This document shows positions 51,819-61,463 of a stretch of 64,000 bases of DNA, piece by piece. Positions within the stretch are counted from its first letter, which is position 1, and each line of letters begins with the position of its first letter. The stretch is from assembly GCA_015061575.1 (NCBI GenBank), contig SUWF01000012.1, positions 1 through 64,000 on the forward strand, in the 5' to 3' direction. The notes beneath the pieces were generated by a model, which was given only the letters and a program-made list of their open reading frames with translations, was not told the DNA's origin and searched no databases. The translations under genes and the position numbers were made by a program. The stretch comes from Lentisphaerota bacterium. Its GTDB lineage: Bacteria; Verrucomicrobiota; Lentisphaeria; Victivallales; Victivallaceae.

Positions 51819-54101
51819 ATGCAATGGTATGACTGGTTGATCGTGCTGATTCCGACCGCATTGGTTTTTTACATGGGGTGGACGGCCAAAAGTTACGTCA
51901 AGGGCGTAGCGGATTTTCTTTCCATGGGGCGGGTTTGCGGTCGTTACGTCATGTGTGTGGCGGATGTGGCCAATGCTTTGAGTATTATTGGGTTGGTAGC
52001 TTATATCGAAGCACAGTACAAAGCCGGTTTTGCATTGACTTTCTGGCAAAATATCATGCTGCCGCTGAGTATTCTTTTGAGCTTGACCGGTTATGTTTAT
52101 TTCCGGTTCCGGGAAACCAAGGCCATGAGTATCGGTCAGTTTCTGGAAATGCGCTACAGCCGTTCACTGCGTATTTTTGCGGCAGCGCTGCGGTCGATTT
52201 CCGAAATTTTTGCCAATATGATCATGCCCGCCGTGGGCGCCCGTTTTTTTATTTACATGCTGGATCTGCCGCAGACTTTCAACTTTTGTGGGCTGCAGGT
52301 GCCCACATTTATGGTGCTTTTGCTGATTATTCTGGCGATGGCATTGGCGCTGATCTGTCTGGGCGGATCGCTGGCGATCACGATCACTGATGCTATTCAA
52401 GGTATGGTCTGTTATCCGCTGGTCACGCTCTTTATTGTCTATGTGCTGTGGAACTATCCCTGGAGCAGCGAAGTGGTGCCTACCATGTCTGACCGGGTGG
52501 CGGGGCAGAGTTTTATCAATCCTTATGACCTGGCTTCTTTGCGGGACTTTAACTTGTTCTCGCTGGTGGTGGCGATTTTTGTGCTGTTCATCCACCGGGG
52601 CAGCTGGATCGTTACCAGCGGAGCCAAATCGGCGCACGAACACAAGATGGCCGGGGTGCTCGGTGCATGGCGCGGTACATTCAACATCCTTTTGTATGTG
52701 GTTATAACTATAGCTGTTATCGTGACGCTCAACCACAAAAATCATGCTGAAGTGGCTAGGACGATCCGGTTGGAAGTTTCCAGCAAAGTCGCTGACGAGA
52801 TCATTGCCGATAAAAATGTGCGTGATGCGGTGATCGCCAATATCAAAAAAATTCCGCCGCATAACCACACTATTGGCGTGGATAAGCCGCTTTCGCACGA
52901 AGAAAATCTGGATACACCTTATTTGCAAACCGTGCATAAGACTTTGCAAGAAAATAATGTGGCGGATGCCAATGCCAAATATCAGGAGTTCAATACGTTG
53001 TATCATCAGCTCACGCTGCCGATGGTCATGCGCAATATCCTGCCGGGCGGAATGATGGGGCTGTTCTGTCTGTTGATGCTGCTGGCGATGCTTTCGACTG
53101 ACGATACAAGAATTTTTTCGGCGGCGTTGACGGTGGCGCAGGATGTGGTGCTGCCGCTTTGCCCCCGGCAGCTTTCGCCCAAAGAACACATTATGATGGT
53201 GCGGATCGTGGCGCTCAGTATCGGGGTGGTGTTTTTCTGCGGATCTTACTTCATGGCGCAGCTGGATTACATCAACTTGTTTGTTACGATCGTGGCCAGC
53301 ATGTGGATGGGCGGCTGCGGGCCGGTGATCATCTTTGGTTTGTACAGCCGTTTTGGTACGACTCAGGGGGCGTGGACGTCGCTGCTGACCGGGTTGTTTC
53401 TGGCCGGATTGGGTATATTTTTGCAGCGCAACTGGGCCGATTTGGTCTATCCGGCCATGCAGAGCTGGGGAATCGTTGACAGTGTGGGCGCAGTGCTTGC
53501 GGCCATATCCCGGCCCTTTAATCCCTACATCGTCTGGGAAATGAATCCGGTCAAATGTCCGATCAATGCCTATGAATTTTACTTTATCAACATGCTTATT
53601 ACGTTGGCTTTATACTGTGTGGTTTCCAAGCTTACCTGCAAAGAGCCGTTCAATCTGGATCGGATGCTGCACCGCGGCAAGTACAGTTTGGATGGTGAAA
53701 TTAAAACCACCCTCAGCTGGGCGCCGAAAAATATTCTGGCCAAGCTGGTCGGCATCACTCCGGAATATACCCGTGGAGATAAGTTTATTGCCTGGGGATT
53801 CTTTTTCTACAGCTTTGTTTATAACTTTGTAATTGCGTTTGTGCTGGTGGTGATCTGGAACGCTTTCATGCCGTGGCCGATCGAGTGGTGGGGACACTAC
53901 TTTTTGGTGGTGACGGTGGTGATCCCGGGGATCATGACGGTCATTTCGATGGTCTGGTTTATGATCGGCGGCATCATTGACCTGCGCAAGCTGTTCCGGG
54001 ATCTGGCCGCCCGGAAAGCCAACGATCTGGACAACGGTCAGGTCGAAGGCAACATGTCGCTGGCAGATAAAGCGGAATTGGAATCGCTGGATAAAGAATA
54101 A
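51819..54101 (+). CDS. Sodium:solute symporter family protein
   Basis: A 760-residue inner-membrane transporter of the SSS family, with about 13-14 membrane helices. Family traits are the N-terminal FYMGWTAKSYVKGVADFLSMGR segment, KAMSIGQFLEMRYSRSLRI, and LMLLAMLSTDDTRIFSAALTVAQDV on the eighth helix. A hydrophilic insertion of ~100 residues (~310-415, KNHAEVARTIRLEVSSK onward) is unusual and probably sits on one side of the membrane. The substrate is unknown; members carry sugars, amino acids, sialic acid or vitamins. AAAAAAAGGAG before the ATG at 51819 decides the start. Confidence 0.85.
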   Translation: MQWYDWLIVLIPTALVFYMGWTAKSYVKGVADFLSMGRVCGRYVMCVADVANALSIIGLVAYIEAQYKAGFALTFWQNIMLPLSILLSLTGYVYFRFRETKAMSIGQFLEMRYSRSLRIFAAALRSISEIFANMIMPAVGARFFIYMLDLPQTFNFCGLQVPTFMVLLLIILAMALALICLGGSLAITITDAIQGMVCYPLVTLFIVYVLWNYPWSSEVVPTMSDRVAGQSFINPYDLASLRDFNLFSLVVAIFVLFIHRGSWIVTSGAKSAHEHKMAGVLGAWRGTFNILLYVVITIAVIVTLNHKNHAEVARTIRLEVSSKVADEIIADKNVRDAVIANIKKIPPHNHTIGVDKPLSHEENLDTPYLQTVHKTLQENNVADANAKYQEFNTLYHQLTLPMVMRNILPGGMMGLFCLLMLLAMLSTDDTRIFSAALTVAQDVVLPLCPRQLSPKEHIMMVRIVALSIGVVFFCGSYFMAQLDYINLFVTIVASMWMGGCGPVIIFGLYSRFGTTQGAWTSLLTGLFLAGLGIFLQRNWADLVYPAMQSWGIVDSVGAVLAAISRPFNPYIVWEMNPVKCPINAYEFYFINMLITLALYCVVSKLTCKEPFNLDRMLHRGKYSLDGEIKTTLSWAPKNILAKLVGITPEYTRGDKFIAWGFFFYSFVYNFVIAFVLVVIWNAFMPWPIEWWGHYFLVVTVVIPGIMTVISMVWFMIGGIIDLRKLFRDLAARKANDLDNGQVEGNMSLADKAELESLDKE

Positions 54102-54113
54102 TATTTTATATAA

Positions 54114-54160
54114 AACTAAACGGTGCAGCTGTCAATACACATCAGCTGCACCGTTTAGTT
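54114..54160. terminator. Bidirectional terminator between convergent genes
   Basis: A 17-bp perfect stem (AACTAAACGGTGCAGCT with its exact complement at 54144-54160) around a 13-base loop, flanked by A-runs on one side and T/G on the other. It serves the symporter gene and the ABC-F gene that meet here. Confidence 0.8.
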
Positions 54161-54170
54161 GTTTGGGAAA

Positions 54171-56129
54171 TCAATCTTCGTGGATGGCGGCGTTGGCGGC
54201 CTGGATGGCTTCGAGTTTTTCCATGGCCTGTTCCCAATCGGCGGTGGCCGCATCAAGTTTCTCTTGCACGATGGCGGATTCCCGCATCAGATCCCCGAAA
54301 TCGGCCCCCGGCGGTTCCGCAAGTTTGCTCAAAAGTTCCTGCTGGCGTGCATCGAGTTTTTCCACCTTTTTTTCCAGCTCCGCCACCCGTTTTTCGGCGG
54401 CTTTCTTTTCTGCCGAAAGCGCCTGCCGCTGTTTGGCCCGCTCCTGACGGCGGGCTTTGGCATTGGAATCGGACTTTTCGCTGCTTTTGACCGGCGCCGG
54501 AGTATTGGCTGCATTTTCGGCAGCGATTTTTTCCAGAAAATAATCGTAGTTGCCGAAATACTTTTTTACGCCGAATTCCTGCATGGCAATGATGGTGGTC
54601 GCCACATTGCGGACAAATTCGATATCGTGGCTGACTAAACAGAGCGTGCCCCGGTAATTCTGCAGCACTTCCTGCAATATTTCCCGCCCGGCAATATCCA
54701 GATGGGTGGTCGGTTCGTCCAGAATCAGCAAGTTGGGCGGATTGACAAAGATCCGGGCAAAACAGAGCCGGATCTTTTCGCCGCCGGAAAGTACCGAACA
54801 GGGCTTGTAGGCGTTGTCGCCGGGGAAACCGAAGCTGCCCAGCACTGCCGGAATGTTGTTGACCGGAAAATCCGGCGCGCAGGCGGCTTTGACCGTATCA
54901 TACACGGTGTTTTCCATGATCAAAAGGTCAGCAAATTCCTGCGCCAGATAACCCGGTACGATGTGATGGCCCAGCACCACACGTCCGGATTGCGGCTGCA
55001 GGCGGTTGATCAAAAGTTTGAGCAGTGTGGTTTTGCCCATGCCGTTGTAACCGACAAAAGCCAGTTTGTCGCCGCAGGATATTTCCATATCCAAATCTTT
55101 GAAGATCAATCGGTCGGAGTTTTCGTACCCAAAAGTTATCTTTTCCAGCCGGGCCGCTTCTGCTCCGGCCGCTGGCGGATCAGGCAGCCGCAGCGTGCCC
55201 CGCACGGTAAGATCGTCCATAGTTACCACATCTTCCATGCGGTCGAGCGCTTTTTGCATACTTTTGGCCAACGCAGCTTTGGTGCTTTTGGCCCGGAAGC
55301 GGTCGATCGTGCGCTGCATTTGTTCTTTTTTGCGGGTCTGATTCTGGTATTGGGCCTCCAGCATGGCGGCCCGGTTGGCCCGTTCCCGGCGGTAATAGTC
55401 ATAATTCCCGGCGTAACGGGTCACTGCGCCTTTGTTGACTTCCAGCGTGACATTGGTCAGGCGGTTGAGCAAAAAACGGTCGTGCGAGATCAAGAGCAGC
55501 GTACCGGAGTAGCTTTTCAGAAACCGGCAGAGCCACTCCACCGCCGGAATATCCAGATAGTTCGATGGTTCGTCCAGCAGCAGCGCATCCGGCCGGGCGA
55601 TCAGCACCCGGGCCAGCGCCGCACGCATCCGCCAGCCGCCGGAAAAACTTTTCAGCGGCCGGGTGAAATCCTCCACCTTGAAGCCCAACCCGGAAAGTGC
55701 CGCCTCGGCCTCGCTTTTGAGCCGGTAGCCGCCCAGATGCTCAAAGGTGCTTTGCAGCTCGCCGTGACGGCGGAGCAGCCGGTCATCGGCGGAGTTGGGA
55801 TTCAAGGCCAATTCATGCTCAATAGCTTTAAGTTCAGCGGCGGCCTCCCGCAGTTCGGGGAGGGCATCGGCGGTGTACTCCACCAGGGCAATATCCAGCG
55901 CATCGCTTTCCAGATTTTGCCGCAGGCAGCCGATGCGCAGGTTTTTCGGGTAATTCACACTGCCGGAATCCGGTTCCAGTTCGCCGGTTATGATGGTGAA
56001 TAAAGTCGTTTTGCCGGCGCCGTTGGCCCCCACCACACCGACCCGGTCACCGGAATTGATCCGGAACGAAACGTTATCCAGCAGAGTTTGTTCGCCGTAA
56101 CTTTTGCAAATATTCTGAAAATCTATCAT
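54171..56129 (-). CDS. ABC-F family ATPase
   Basis: A 652-residue soluble protein with two ABC modules and no membrane domain. The first has GANGAGKTT and LLLDEPSNYLD, the second GYNGMGKTT and LILDEPTTHLD, each with a signature (FSGGWRMR, LSGGEKIR). The linker between modules (~245-310) is basic with YRRERANRAAMLEAQYQNQ, the usual P-site tRNA-interaction motif region. A C-terminal coiled-coil tail (ERAKQRQALSAEKKAAEKR) resembles the Uup/YdiF type. ABC-F proteins act on the ribosome to relieve stalling, sometimes giving antibiotic protection; which role applies here cannot be told. Confidence 0.9.
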   Translation of the reverse strand: MIDFQNICKSYGEQTLLDNVSFRINSGDRVGVVGANGAGKTTLFTIITGELEPDSGSVNYPKNLRIGCLRQNLESDALDIALVEYTADALPELREAAAELKAIEHELALNPNSADDRLLRRHGELQSTFEHLGGYRLKSEAEAALSGLGFKVEDFTRPLKSFSGGWRMRAALARVLIARPDALLLDEPSNYLDIPAVEWLCRFLKSYSGTLLLISHDRFLLNRLTNVTLEVNKGAVTRYAGNYDYYRRERANRAAMLEAQYQNQTRKKEQMQRTIDRFRAKSTKAALAKSMQKALDRMEDVVTMDDLTVRGTLRLPDPPAAGAEAARLEKITFGYENSDRLIFKDLDMEISCGDKLAFVGYNGMGKTTLLKLLINRLQPQSGRVVLGHHIVPGYLAQEFADLLIMENTVYDTVKAACAPDFPVNNIPAVLGSFGFPGDNAYKPCSVLSGGEKIRLCFARIFVNPPNLLILDEPTTHLDIAGREILQEVLQNYRGTLCLVSHDIEFVRNVATTIIAMQEFGVKKYFGNYDYFLEKIAAENAANTPAPVKSSEKSDSNAKARRQERAKQRQALSAEKKAAEKRVAELEKKVEKLDARQQELLSKLAEPPGADFGDLMRESAIVQEKLDAATADWEQAMEKLEAIQAANAAIHED

Positions 56130-56395
56130 TGTAAATCCTGTTCAGTTTTGTTGTCTAATAAGATACACTTCACCAGTGGTTTTGTCAAGCTTTTAAGTGC
56201 ATTGTCTGCTGCTTATACCACCAAAACCACCGTTTGAGAGCGTAAAAAGATTTTTTTTAGGCAAAAAAAGCCAAAAAAGAACAGTTAAAAATTACGCAAA
56301 TGATCAAGATAGTGCTATATTGTACAGAATACATGTTTTTTGTATAGCTATTTGAATATATAGTAATTTTTAACAAAAATTCCGGAGGAATGATT

Positions 56396-57520
56396 ATGCA
56401 GGTACCGTTGTTGGATTTGGTTCCCCAGTACAAGTCGCTCAAAAATGAATTTATGAAGGTCATGGAAGAAGTCTGCGATTCCCAGCGTTTTATTCTGGGT
56501 GACAAGGTCGCTGAGTTTGAAAAGGCCGCCGCCAGCTACTGCCAGACCAACGACAGTATCGGGGTAACCAGCGGCTCTGATGCTTTGATCATTGCGCTGA
56601 TGGAAGCTAATATCGGTGCCGGTGATGAAGTTATTACTTCCACTTTTACTTTCTTTGCTACTGCCGGAGCGATCGCCCGGGTGGGCGCCACGCCGGTATT
56701 CTGCGATATCGACCCGGTTACTTTCAATATCGACGTTGACAGTGCAGCCGCCAAAGTTACCGGAAAAACCAAAGCGATCATTCCGGTGCATCTGTTCGGT
56801 CAGGCGGCCGATATGGGCAAAGTTATGGCGCTGGCCGAAAAGCACAATCTGGTGGTGATCGAAGATGCCTGCCAGGCTATCGGTGCAGAATATAATGGCA
56901 AACGGGTGGGTTCCATTGGGGATTTCGGCTGCTTCAGCTTCTTCCCCAGCAAGAATTTGGGCTGCTTTGGCGATGGCGGACTCGTTTCGGTTCAGTGCCC
57001 GGAACGGGCGGCCCGGCTGCGGATGCTCCGCAATCACGGTCAGGGCGGAACCTACGTCCACAACATGGTTGGCGGCAACTTCCGTCTGGATGCGCTGCAG
57101 GCGGCTGTGCTTTCCATCAAGCTGCCCCATCTGGACAGCTGGAGCGCAGCCCGTCAGAAGAACGCTGCTGAATATGAAAAACTTTTTGCTGCAGCCGGTT
57201 TGGCTGATAAGATCGTGACCCCCAAGGCGGCCAGCTATGCCAACCGTCACATCTACAACCAGTACAGTATTCTGGTCAAAGACGGCAAGCGGGATGCGCT
57301 CAAAGCTTATTTGCAGGAAAACGGCATCGGTTGTGCGGTCTATTATCCGCTTTGTCTGCATTTGCAGGAATGTTTCAAGAATCTGGGCGGCAAGGCCGGC
57401 GATTGCCCGGTGGCGGAACAGATTTCCGGCGAGATCCTGGCGTTGCCGATCTATCCGGAATCGACTACTGAAATGCGCGAATATGTAGTCAATACGATCA
57501 AAGCGTTCTTCAACGCCTGA
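56396..57520 (+). CDS. DegT/DnrJ/EryC1/StrS-type aminotransferase
   Basis: A 374-residue PLP-dependent sugar aminotransferase. It has PLLDLVPQYKSLKNEFM, SGSDALIIALMEANIGAGDEVI, VIEDACQAIGAEYNG and FSFFPSKNLGCFGDGG with the Schiff-base Lys, NHGQGGTYVHNMVGGNFRLDALQA, so all active-site parts are intact. It belongs to the group that aminates nucleotide-activated keto-sugars; the specific sugar is unknown. The ATG at 56396 is favoured over the one at 56390 because GGAGG is seven bases before it. An exporter gene follows 30 bases later, so a glyco-lipid role is plausible. Confidence 0.85.
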   Translation: MQVPLLDLVPQYKSLKNEFMKVMEEVCDSQRFILGDKVAEFEKAAASYCQTNDSIGVTSGSDALIIALMEANIGAGDEVITSTFTFFATAGAIARVGATPVFCDIDPVTFNIDVDSAAAKVTGKTKAIIPVHLFGQAADMGKVMALAEKHNLVVIEDACQAIGAEYNGKRVGSIGDFGCFSFFPSKNLGCFGDGGLVSVQCPERAARLRMLRNHGQGGTYVHNMVGGNFRLDALQAAVLSIKLPHLDSWSAARQKNAAEYEKLFAAAGLADKIVTPKAASYANRHIYNQYSILVKDGKRDALKAYLQENGIGCAVYYPLCLHLQECFKNLGGKAGDCPVAEQISGEILALPIYPESTTEMREYVVNTIKAFFNA

Positions 57521-57550
57521 CCGTAAACAGTTATTGCAGGAGTTTACAAC

Positions 57551-59620
57551 GTGGGACATCATCATCACGACGAAGAAATCGAGTCGTTCAATGCGCAAAG
57601 CTATTGGCGGCTGCTGAAGTACAGCTGCAAGTATTGGAAACGTCTGACTGTCGGGATCCTGGCCGGTTTTATGGTCGGTGGTTCGCTGTTGGCCGGTTTG
57701 CTGCTGCTGCCGGATATGATTGAAGCGGTAAACCCCTCCAATAATTCGACTGTAAAAATCTCTGCCGGAGCTTCCCGGGTGCTGGAAGCTATGGAAAAAA
57801 CACCCCAGTGGCAGAGTTTGGATAAAGAAAAGAAACTGCTGGCGATCGAACTGGCGCTGGATCCGGCTAAGGGAGCCAAAGATCCGGAGTTGGTCAAGAT
57901 GCTTGAACAGCTCAAAAGCTACACCAAACGGTTCAATCTGCCAATGGAAGTCGGTGAATATGAACTGACTGTAAGCTATCCTAAAAAAATGGTCGTGCCG
58001 ATCATCCAGCCCAACGGCAAGCTGGCGTGGCAGATTTTTGCGGCGTATGCTGCGATCTTTATTGTGGCGTGGATGCTGAAAAATCTGGCAGCTTATATCA
58101 ACCACTACTGTATGCGCTGGGTGGGCGTTCGGGTGGTGGCCGATATGCGCGAGGAAATTTTTACTTCGCTGACAAGGCAGTCGCTGGCGTTTTATGGCGC
58201 CAACGATGTTGGTCAGCTTATATCGCGCTGCACGACTGATACGGCGGCGATCGAACACGCAGTAGCTGATTCGATCGCCGATGCCACCCGCTGTCCGGTG
58301 GAGATCGCCGCCTGTGTGACGGCGATGATCGCAGTGAGTATGCAGTACGGTAATTACGGTATGTTGCTGCTGCTGCTGTGCGGATTGCCGCTGCTGCTGG
58401 TGCCGATTTTGATCATCAGCCGCCGGATCCGCAAGACTTATCGCAACAGTTTTAAGAAAATAGCTGATGTAACCAGCCGGATGCACGAAGTTTTTACCGG
58501 CATAATGGTGGTCAAGGCCTACAATATGGAAGAGGCCGAACAGCAAAAATTCCGGGGCGAAAACCGTAAATATCAGCGCACGCTGATCCGGGCCATGCGG
58601 CTGCAGCTTTTGATGGAGCCGTTAATGGAAACTATTTCGGTCAGCGGAGCATTGGTATTTCTGGTCTATGCTTACAGCAAAGGAATTACCGTTACGCAGC
58701 TGTCGGCGATGATGGCGCCGGTGGTGCTGGCTTATCAGCCGATCAAAAAGCTGGCCAAGCTGGTCACGGCACTGCAGAAGAGTATGGCGGCAGCAGACCG
58801 GTATTTTGCTTTGATCGATACCGATACAGTGCTGCCGGAAAAGGCCGATGGTGTAAAATTGGCCAGTTTTGAAAAATCCATTGAGTTCAAAGATGTGGTT
58901 TTTGGTTACGACAAGCGCAATATCCTTGACGGTATAACTTTTTCCATTCCCAAAGGTTCGCTGGTGGCGGTGGTCGGGTCCACCGGCTCCGGCAAAACCA
59001 CGATTGCCAATCTGATCGCCCGCTTTTACGATGTGCGCAGCGGTTCAGTTACGATCGATGGGGTCGATGTGCGGGATTGCGAAGTAAAAAGCCTGCGCAA
59101 ACTTATTGGCATAGTCAATCAGGATCCGCTGCTTTTCAATACTACTATTGCCGAAAATATCGCCTATGGCTGTCCGGAGGCCACCCGGGAAGATGTGGCC
59201 AACGCGGCCCGGGAAGCCAATGCCGAAAACTTTATCATGGATGGCCGTCATGCCGATCACTATGATACGATAGTCGGCGAAAAAGGATTCCGGCTTTCCG
59301 GCGGCGAAAAACAGCGGGTGGCGATCGCCCGGGCGATTCTGAAAAATCCGCCGATATTGATTCTGGACGAAGCTACCAGTGCGCTGGATACGGTAACTGA
59401 ACGGCTGGTGCAAAATGCGCTCAACCGGGTGATGAGTAACCGGACGGTTTTTGCTATTGCCCACCGGCTCAGCACCATTCAGAATGCCGATCTGATCATT
59501 GTGCTTGATCAGGGACATATTGTTGAACGCGGTACCCATGAAGAGCTTTTGAAGCTTAACGGTCTGTATAAAACTTTGCATGATACCCAGTTTGAACACC
59601 GTCAGTGTGACGGTGAATGA
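57551..59620 (+). CDS. ABC exporter, transmembrane plus ATPase (MsbA-like)
   Basis: A 689-residue half-transporter. The N-terminal membrane domain has about six spans; a ~100-residue hydrophilic segment (~60-160) between the first two is longer than usual. The ATPase part has Walker A GSTGSGKTTI (~476-485), signature LSGGEKQ (~582) and Walker B ILILDEATSALD. Such exporters flip lipid A, lipid-linked sugars or drugs. Start is GTG at 57551, with GCAGGAG before it; the natural N-terminus contains four His in a row. Pairing with an aminotransferase gene suggests an amino-sugar lipid as cargo, which is a guess. Confidence 0.88.
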   Translation: MGHHHHDEEIESFNAQSYWRLLKYSCKYWKRLTVGILAGFMVGGSLLAGLLLLPDMIEAVNPSNNSTVKISAGASRVLEAMEKTPQWQSLDKEKKLLAIELALDPAKGAKDPELVKMLEQLKSYTKRFNLPMEVGEYELTVSYPKKMVVPIIQPNGKLAWQIFAAYAAIFIVAWMLKNLAAYINHYCMRWVGVRVVADMREEIFTSLTRQSLAFYGANDVGQLISRCTTDTAAIEHAVADSIADATRCPVEIAACVTAMIAVSMQYGNYGMLLLLLCGLPLLLVPILIISRRIRKTYRNSFKKIADVTSRMHEVFTGIMVVKAYNMEEAEQQKFRGENRKYQRTLIRAMRLQLLMEPLMETISVSGALVFLVYAYSKGITVTQLSAMMAPVVLAYQPIKKLAKLVTALQKSMAAADRYFALIDTDTVLPEKADGVKLASFEKSIEFKDVVFGYDKRNILDGITFSIPKGSLVAVVGSTGSGKTTIANLIARFYDVRSGSVTIDGVDVRDCEVKSLRKLIGIVNQDPLLFNTTIAENIAYGCPEATREDVANAAREANAENFIMDGRHADHYDTIVGEKGFRLSGGEKQRVAIARAILKNPPILILDEATSALDTVTERLVQNALNRVMSNRTVFAIAHRLSTIQNADLIIVLDQGHIVERGTHEELLKLNGLYKTLHDTQFEHRQCDGE

Positions 59621-59653
59621 ACTTGACCGCCAGCGCCAGGGAGTCGGTTTTTT

Positions 59654-61021
59654 ATGGAAAAAAACGCTGATTTTTTAGCTAAACTGCCTTTTAAGAAGGG
59701 CTGGGTGCATTGTGTTGGCGTTGGCGGCATCGGAGTATCGGCATTGGCGCAACTGCTGCTGGAAGGCAATTATAAAGTAAGCGGCAGCGATTTGGAAGCT
59801 AATTCCAATACCAGGGCTGTAACCAATGTCGGCGGAGTTGTCGGAGTGGGCCATGATCGGAAAAATCTGCCGCCGGAACCTTGCACGGGAGCAATCATTT
59901 CTGCAGCGGTTGATCTGAAAAATGTGGAAGTTGCTGAATTGCTCCGGCAGGGGGTGCTGACCTTGCGCCGGGGGGAATTTCTGGGCGAGCTGTGCGGCTG
60001 TTACCGGCGCCCGGTGCTGGTGGCCGGATCGCACGGCAAGAGTTCCATATCGGCCATGCTGGGCTGGATATTGCGCAAAAGCGGAGTGGATGCCGGTCTG
60101 CTGGTGGGGGCGCACTACAATGATCATAACTTTCCTTACGCCAAATTGGGCGACGGTGATATATTGATTGCGGAAGCTGACGAAAGCGACGGAACCATAG
60201 CTTTGCTCAAAGGGTATTTGGCGGTGATCAATAATATTGATGGTGATCACGCCTGGAATCGTGAACAGAAAACCGAACAGGAAATGTGTTTCCGCAGATA
60301 CGCTGCGGCAGCTGATTTGACCATGTATGTGGATTCTGCAGATACCCGGCGCGTGTTGGGGGATCTGCCCAACTGCCGTGCATTGGAGGCCGGATATTTG
60401 CAGCAACTGAGCTCAATGGCTCCGGAACGTTTTGCCGGATACGAGCGCAGCAATGCAGCTGTGGCCATGATAGCTGCGGAATATTTGGGTATAGCATTTG
60501 ATCAGTCTGCTGCGCTGCTGCAGGATTACCCGGGGATTGAGCGGCGGCAGTGCGAAACATATCGGGCGCCGGATGACCGGATCATTGTACTGGAAGATTA
60601 TGCGCATCACCCGACAGAATTGGCCGCTTCGCTGGAGCTGCTGCGTGAGCGTTATGCCAAGTATCAGCTGGTGGTGGTGTTTCAGCCGCACCGCTATCAG
60701 CGGCTGCAGTTTTATTTTGATGATTTTGTCCGGATCCTCAGTGCCAAAGATTTGCAAGTCAAAGTTGTGCCGGTATTTTCGGCCTGGAGTCCGGTGTTGA
60801 TAGATGGGATGGATCACACCGATCTGGTCAGGGCGATCAATGCTGCCGGCGGCAATGCGGAAGTTTATGATAAAGATTATAACTTGATGGCAGCGGATCT
60901 TGCAGAAACTGCCCAAAACAGTGCCGGAGCAGTATTGATCGCTTTGATTGGAGCAGGGGATGTAAATTTGTTGTCAAGCCAGTTGAGTGATATATTCACC
61001 AACCGGAGGCAGGGAGGTTGA
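59654..61021 (+). CDS. murC: UDP-N-acetylmuramate--L-alanine ligase (MurC-type)
   Basis: A 455-residue Mur ligase. It begins with the GVGGIGVSALAQLLLEGNYKVSGSD Rossmann segment, has the ATP loop GSHGKSSISAML (~125), DILIAEADESDGT, INNIDGDHAWN and the C-terminal LEDYAHHPTELAAS and VVVFQPHRYQRL segments that are typical of MurC/Mpl. The P-loop differs from the common GTHGKTT by two Ser. MurC is the most likely identity; Mpl, the recycling ligase that shares the fold, is the alternative. No other mur gene is adjacent. Confidence 0.85.
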   Translation: MEKNADFLAKLPFKKGWVHCVGVGGIGVSALAQLLLEGNYKVSGSDLEANSNTRAVTNVGGVVGVGHDRKNLPPEPCTGAIISAAVDLKNVEVAELLRQGVLTLRRGEFLGELCGCYRRPVLVAGSHGKSSISAMLGWILRKSGVDAGLLVGAHYNDHNFPYAKLGDGDILIAEADESDGTIALLKGYLAVINNIDGDHAWNREQKTEQEMCFRRYAAAADLTMYVDSADTRRVLGDLPNCRALEAGYLQQLSSMAPERFAGYERSNAAVAMIAAEYLGIAFDQSAALLQDYPGIERRQCETYRAPDDRIIVLEDYAHHPTELAASLELLRERYAKYQLVVVFQPHRYQRLQFYFDDFVRILSAKDLQVKVVPVFSAWSPVLIDGMDHTDLVRAINAAGGNAEVYDKDYNLMAADLAETAQNSAGAVLIALIGAGDVNLLSSQLSDIFTNRRQGG

Positions 61022-61025
61022 TAAA

Positions 61026-61436
61026 ATGGGAGAATTGAAAAGTTTGCCGGGCGGATCAGAAACGATCCTGATCGTGGATGATCACGAAACGATCTGGGAT
61101 TTTTTGATCGAAGCTTTGCAGGATCTGGGCTACTCGGTACTGCTGGCGGAAAATGGCTTTGATGCCGTGGAAATTTACCGGGAAAACCCCGGGATGGTGG
61201 ATCTGGTGCTGCTGGATATGATCATGCCCAAATGCGGCGGTCATCAGGCATTTTATCAGATCCGGGAGTGCGATCCGCAGGCTAAGATACTTTTGTCCAG
61301 TGGATATGTATCGGAAAATGAAGTGCAGGATCTGCTGCGGCAGGGGGCGTGTGGATTTTTGTCCAAACCGCACCGCATCGCGGTGGTTGCGCAGGCGATC
61401 CGGGCGGCGTTGGATGGTCAGATAATCAACTCGTGA
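61026..61436 (+). CDS. Single-domain response regulator (CheY-like)
   Basis: A 136-residue receiver domain with no output domain. The acidic pair is in ILIVDDHETIWD (~17-18), the phosphoacceptor Asp in VLLDMIMPKCGG (~60) and the conserved Lys in FLSKPHRI (~112). It probably acts by binding a partner. The ATG at 61026 follows GGGAGG, which overlaps the end of murC. No histidine kinase gene is near. Confidence 0.85.
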   Translation: MGELKSLPGGSETILIVDDHETIWDFLIEALQDLGYSVLLAENGFDAVEIYRENPGMVDLVLLDMIMPKCGGHQAFYQIRECDPQAKILLSSGYVSENEVQDLLRQGACGFLSKPHRIAVVAQAIRAALDGQIINS

Positions 61437-61463
61437 TTTTTGTTATACAGGCTTGATCAAAAG

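Noticed and set aside
57551-57570. MGHHHH start of the exporter, like a cloning tag
   Set aside because: The gene begins with GTG, has a natural binding site and native flanks. The His run continues into a normal N-terminus; there is no vector sequence.
56348-58546. A 732-codon open frame on the minus strand
   Set aside because: It crosses the aminotransferase and exporter genes, both well supported on the plus strand.
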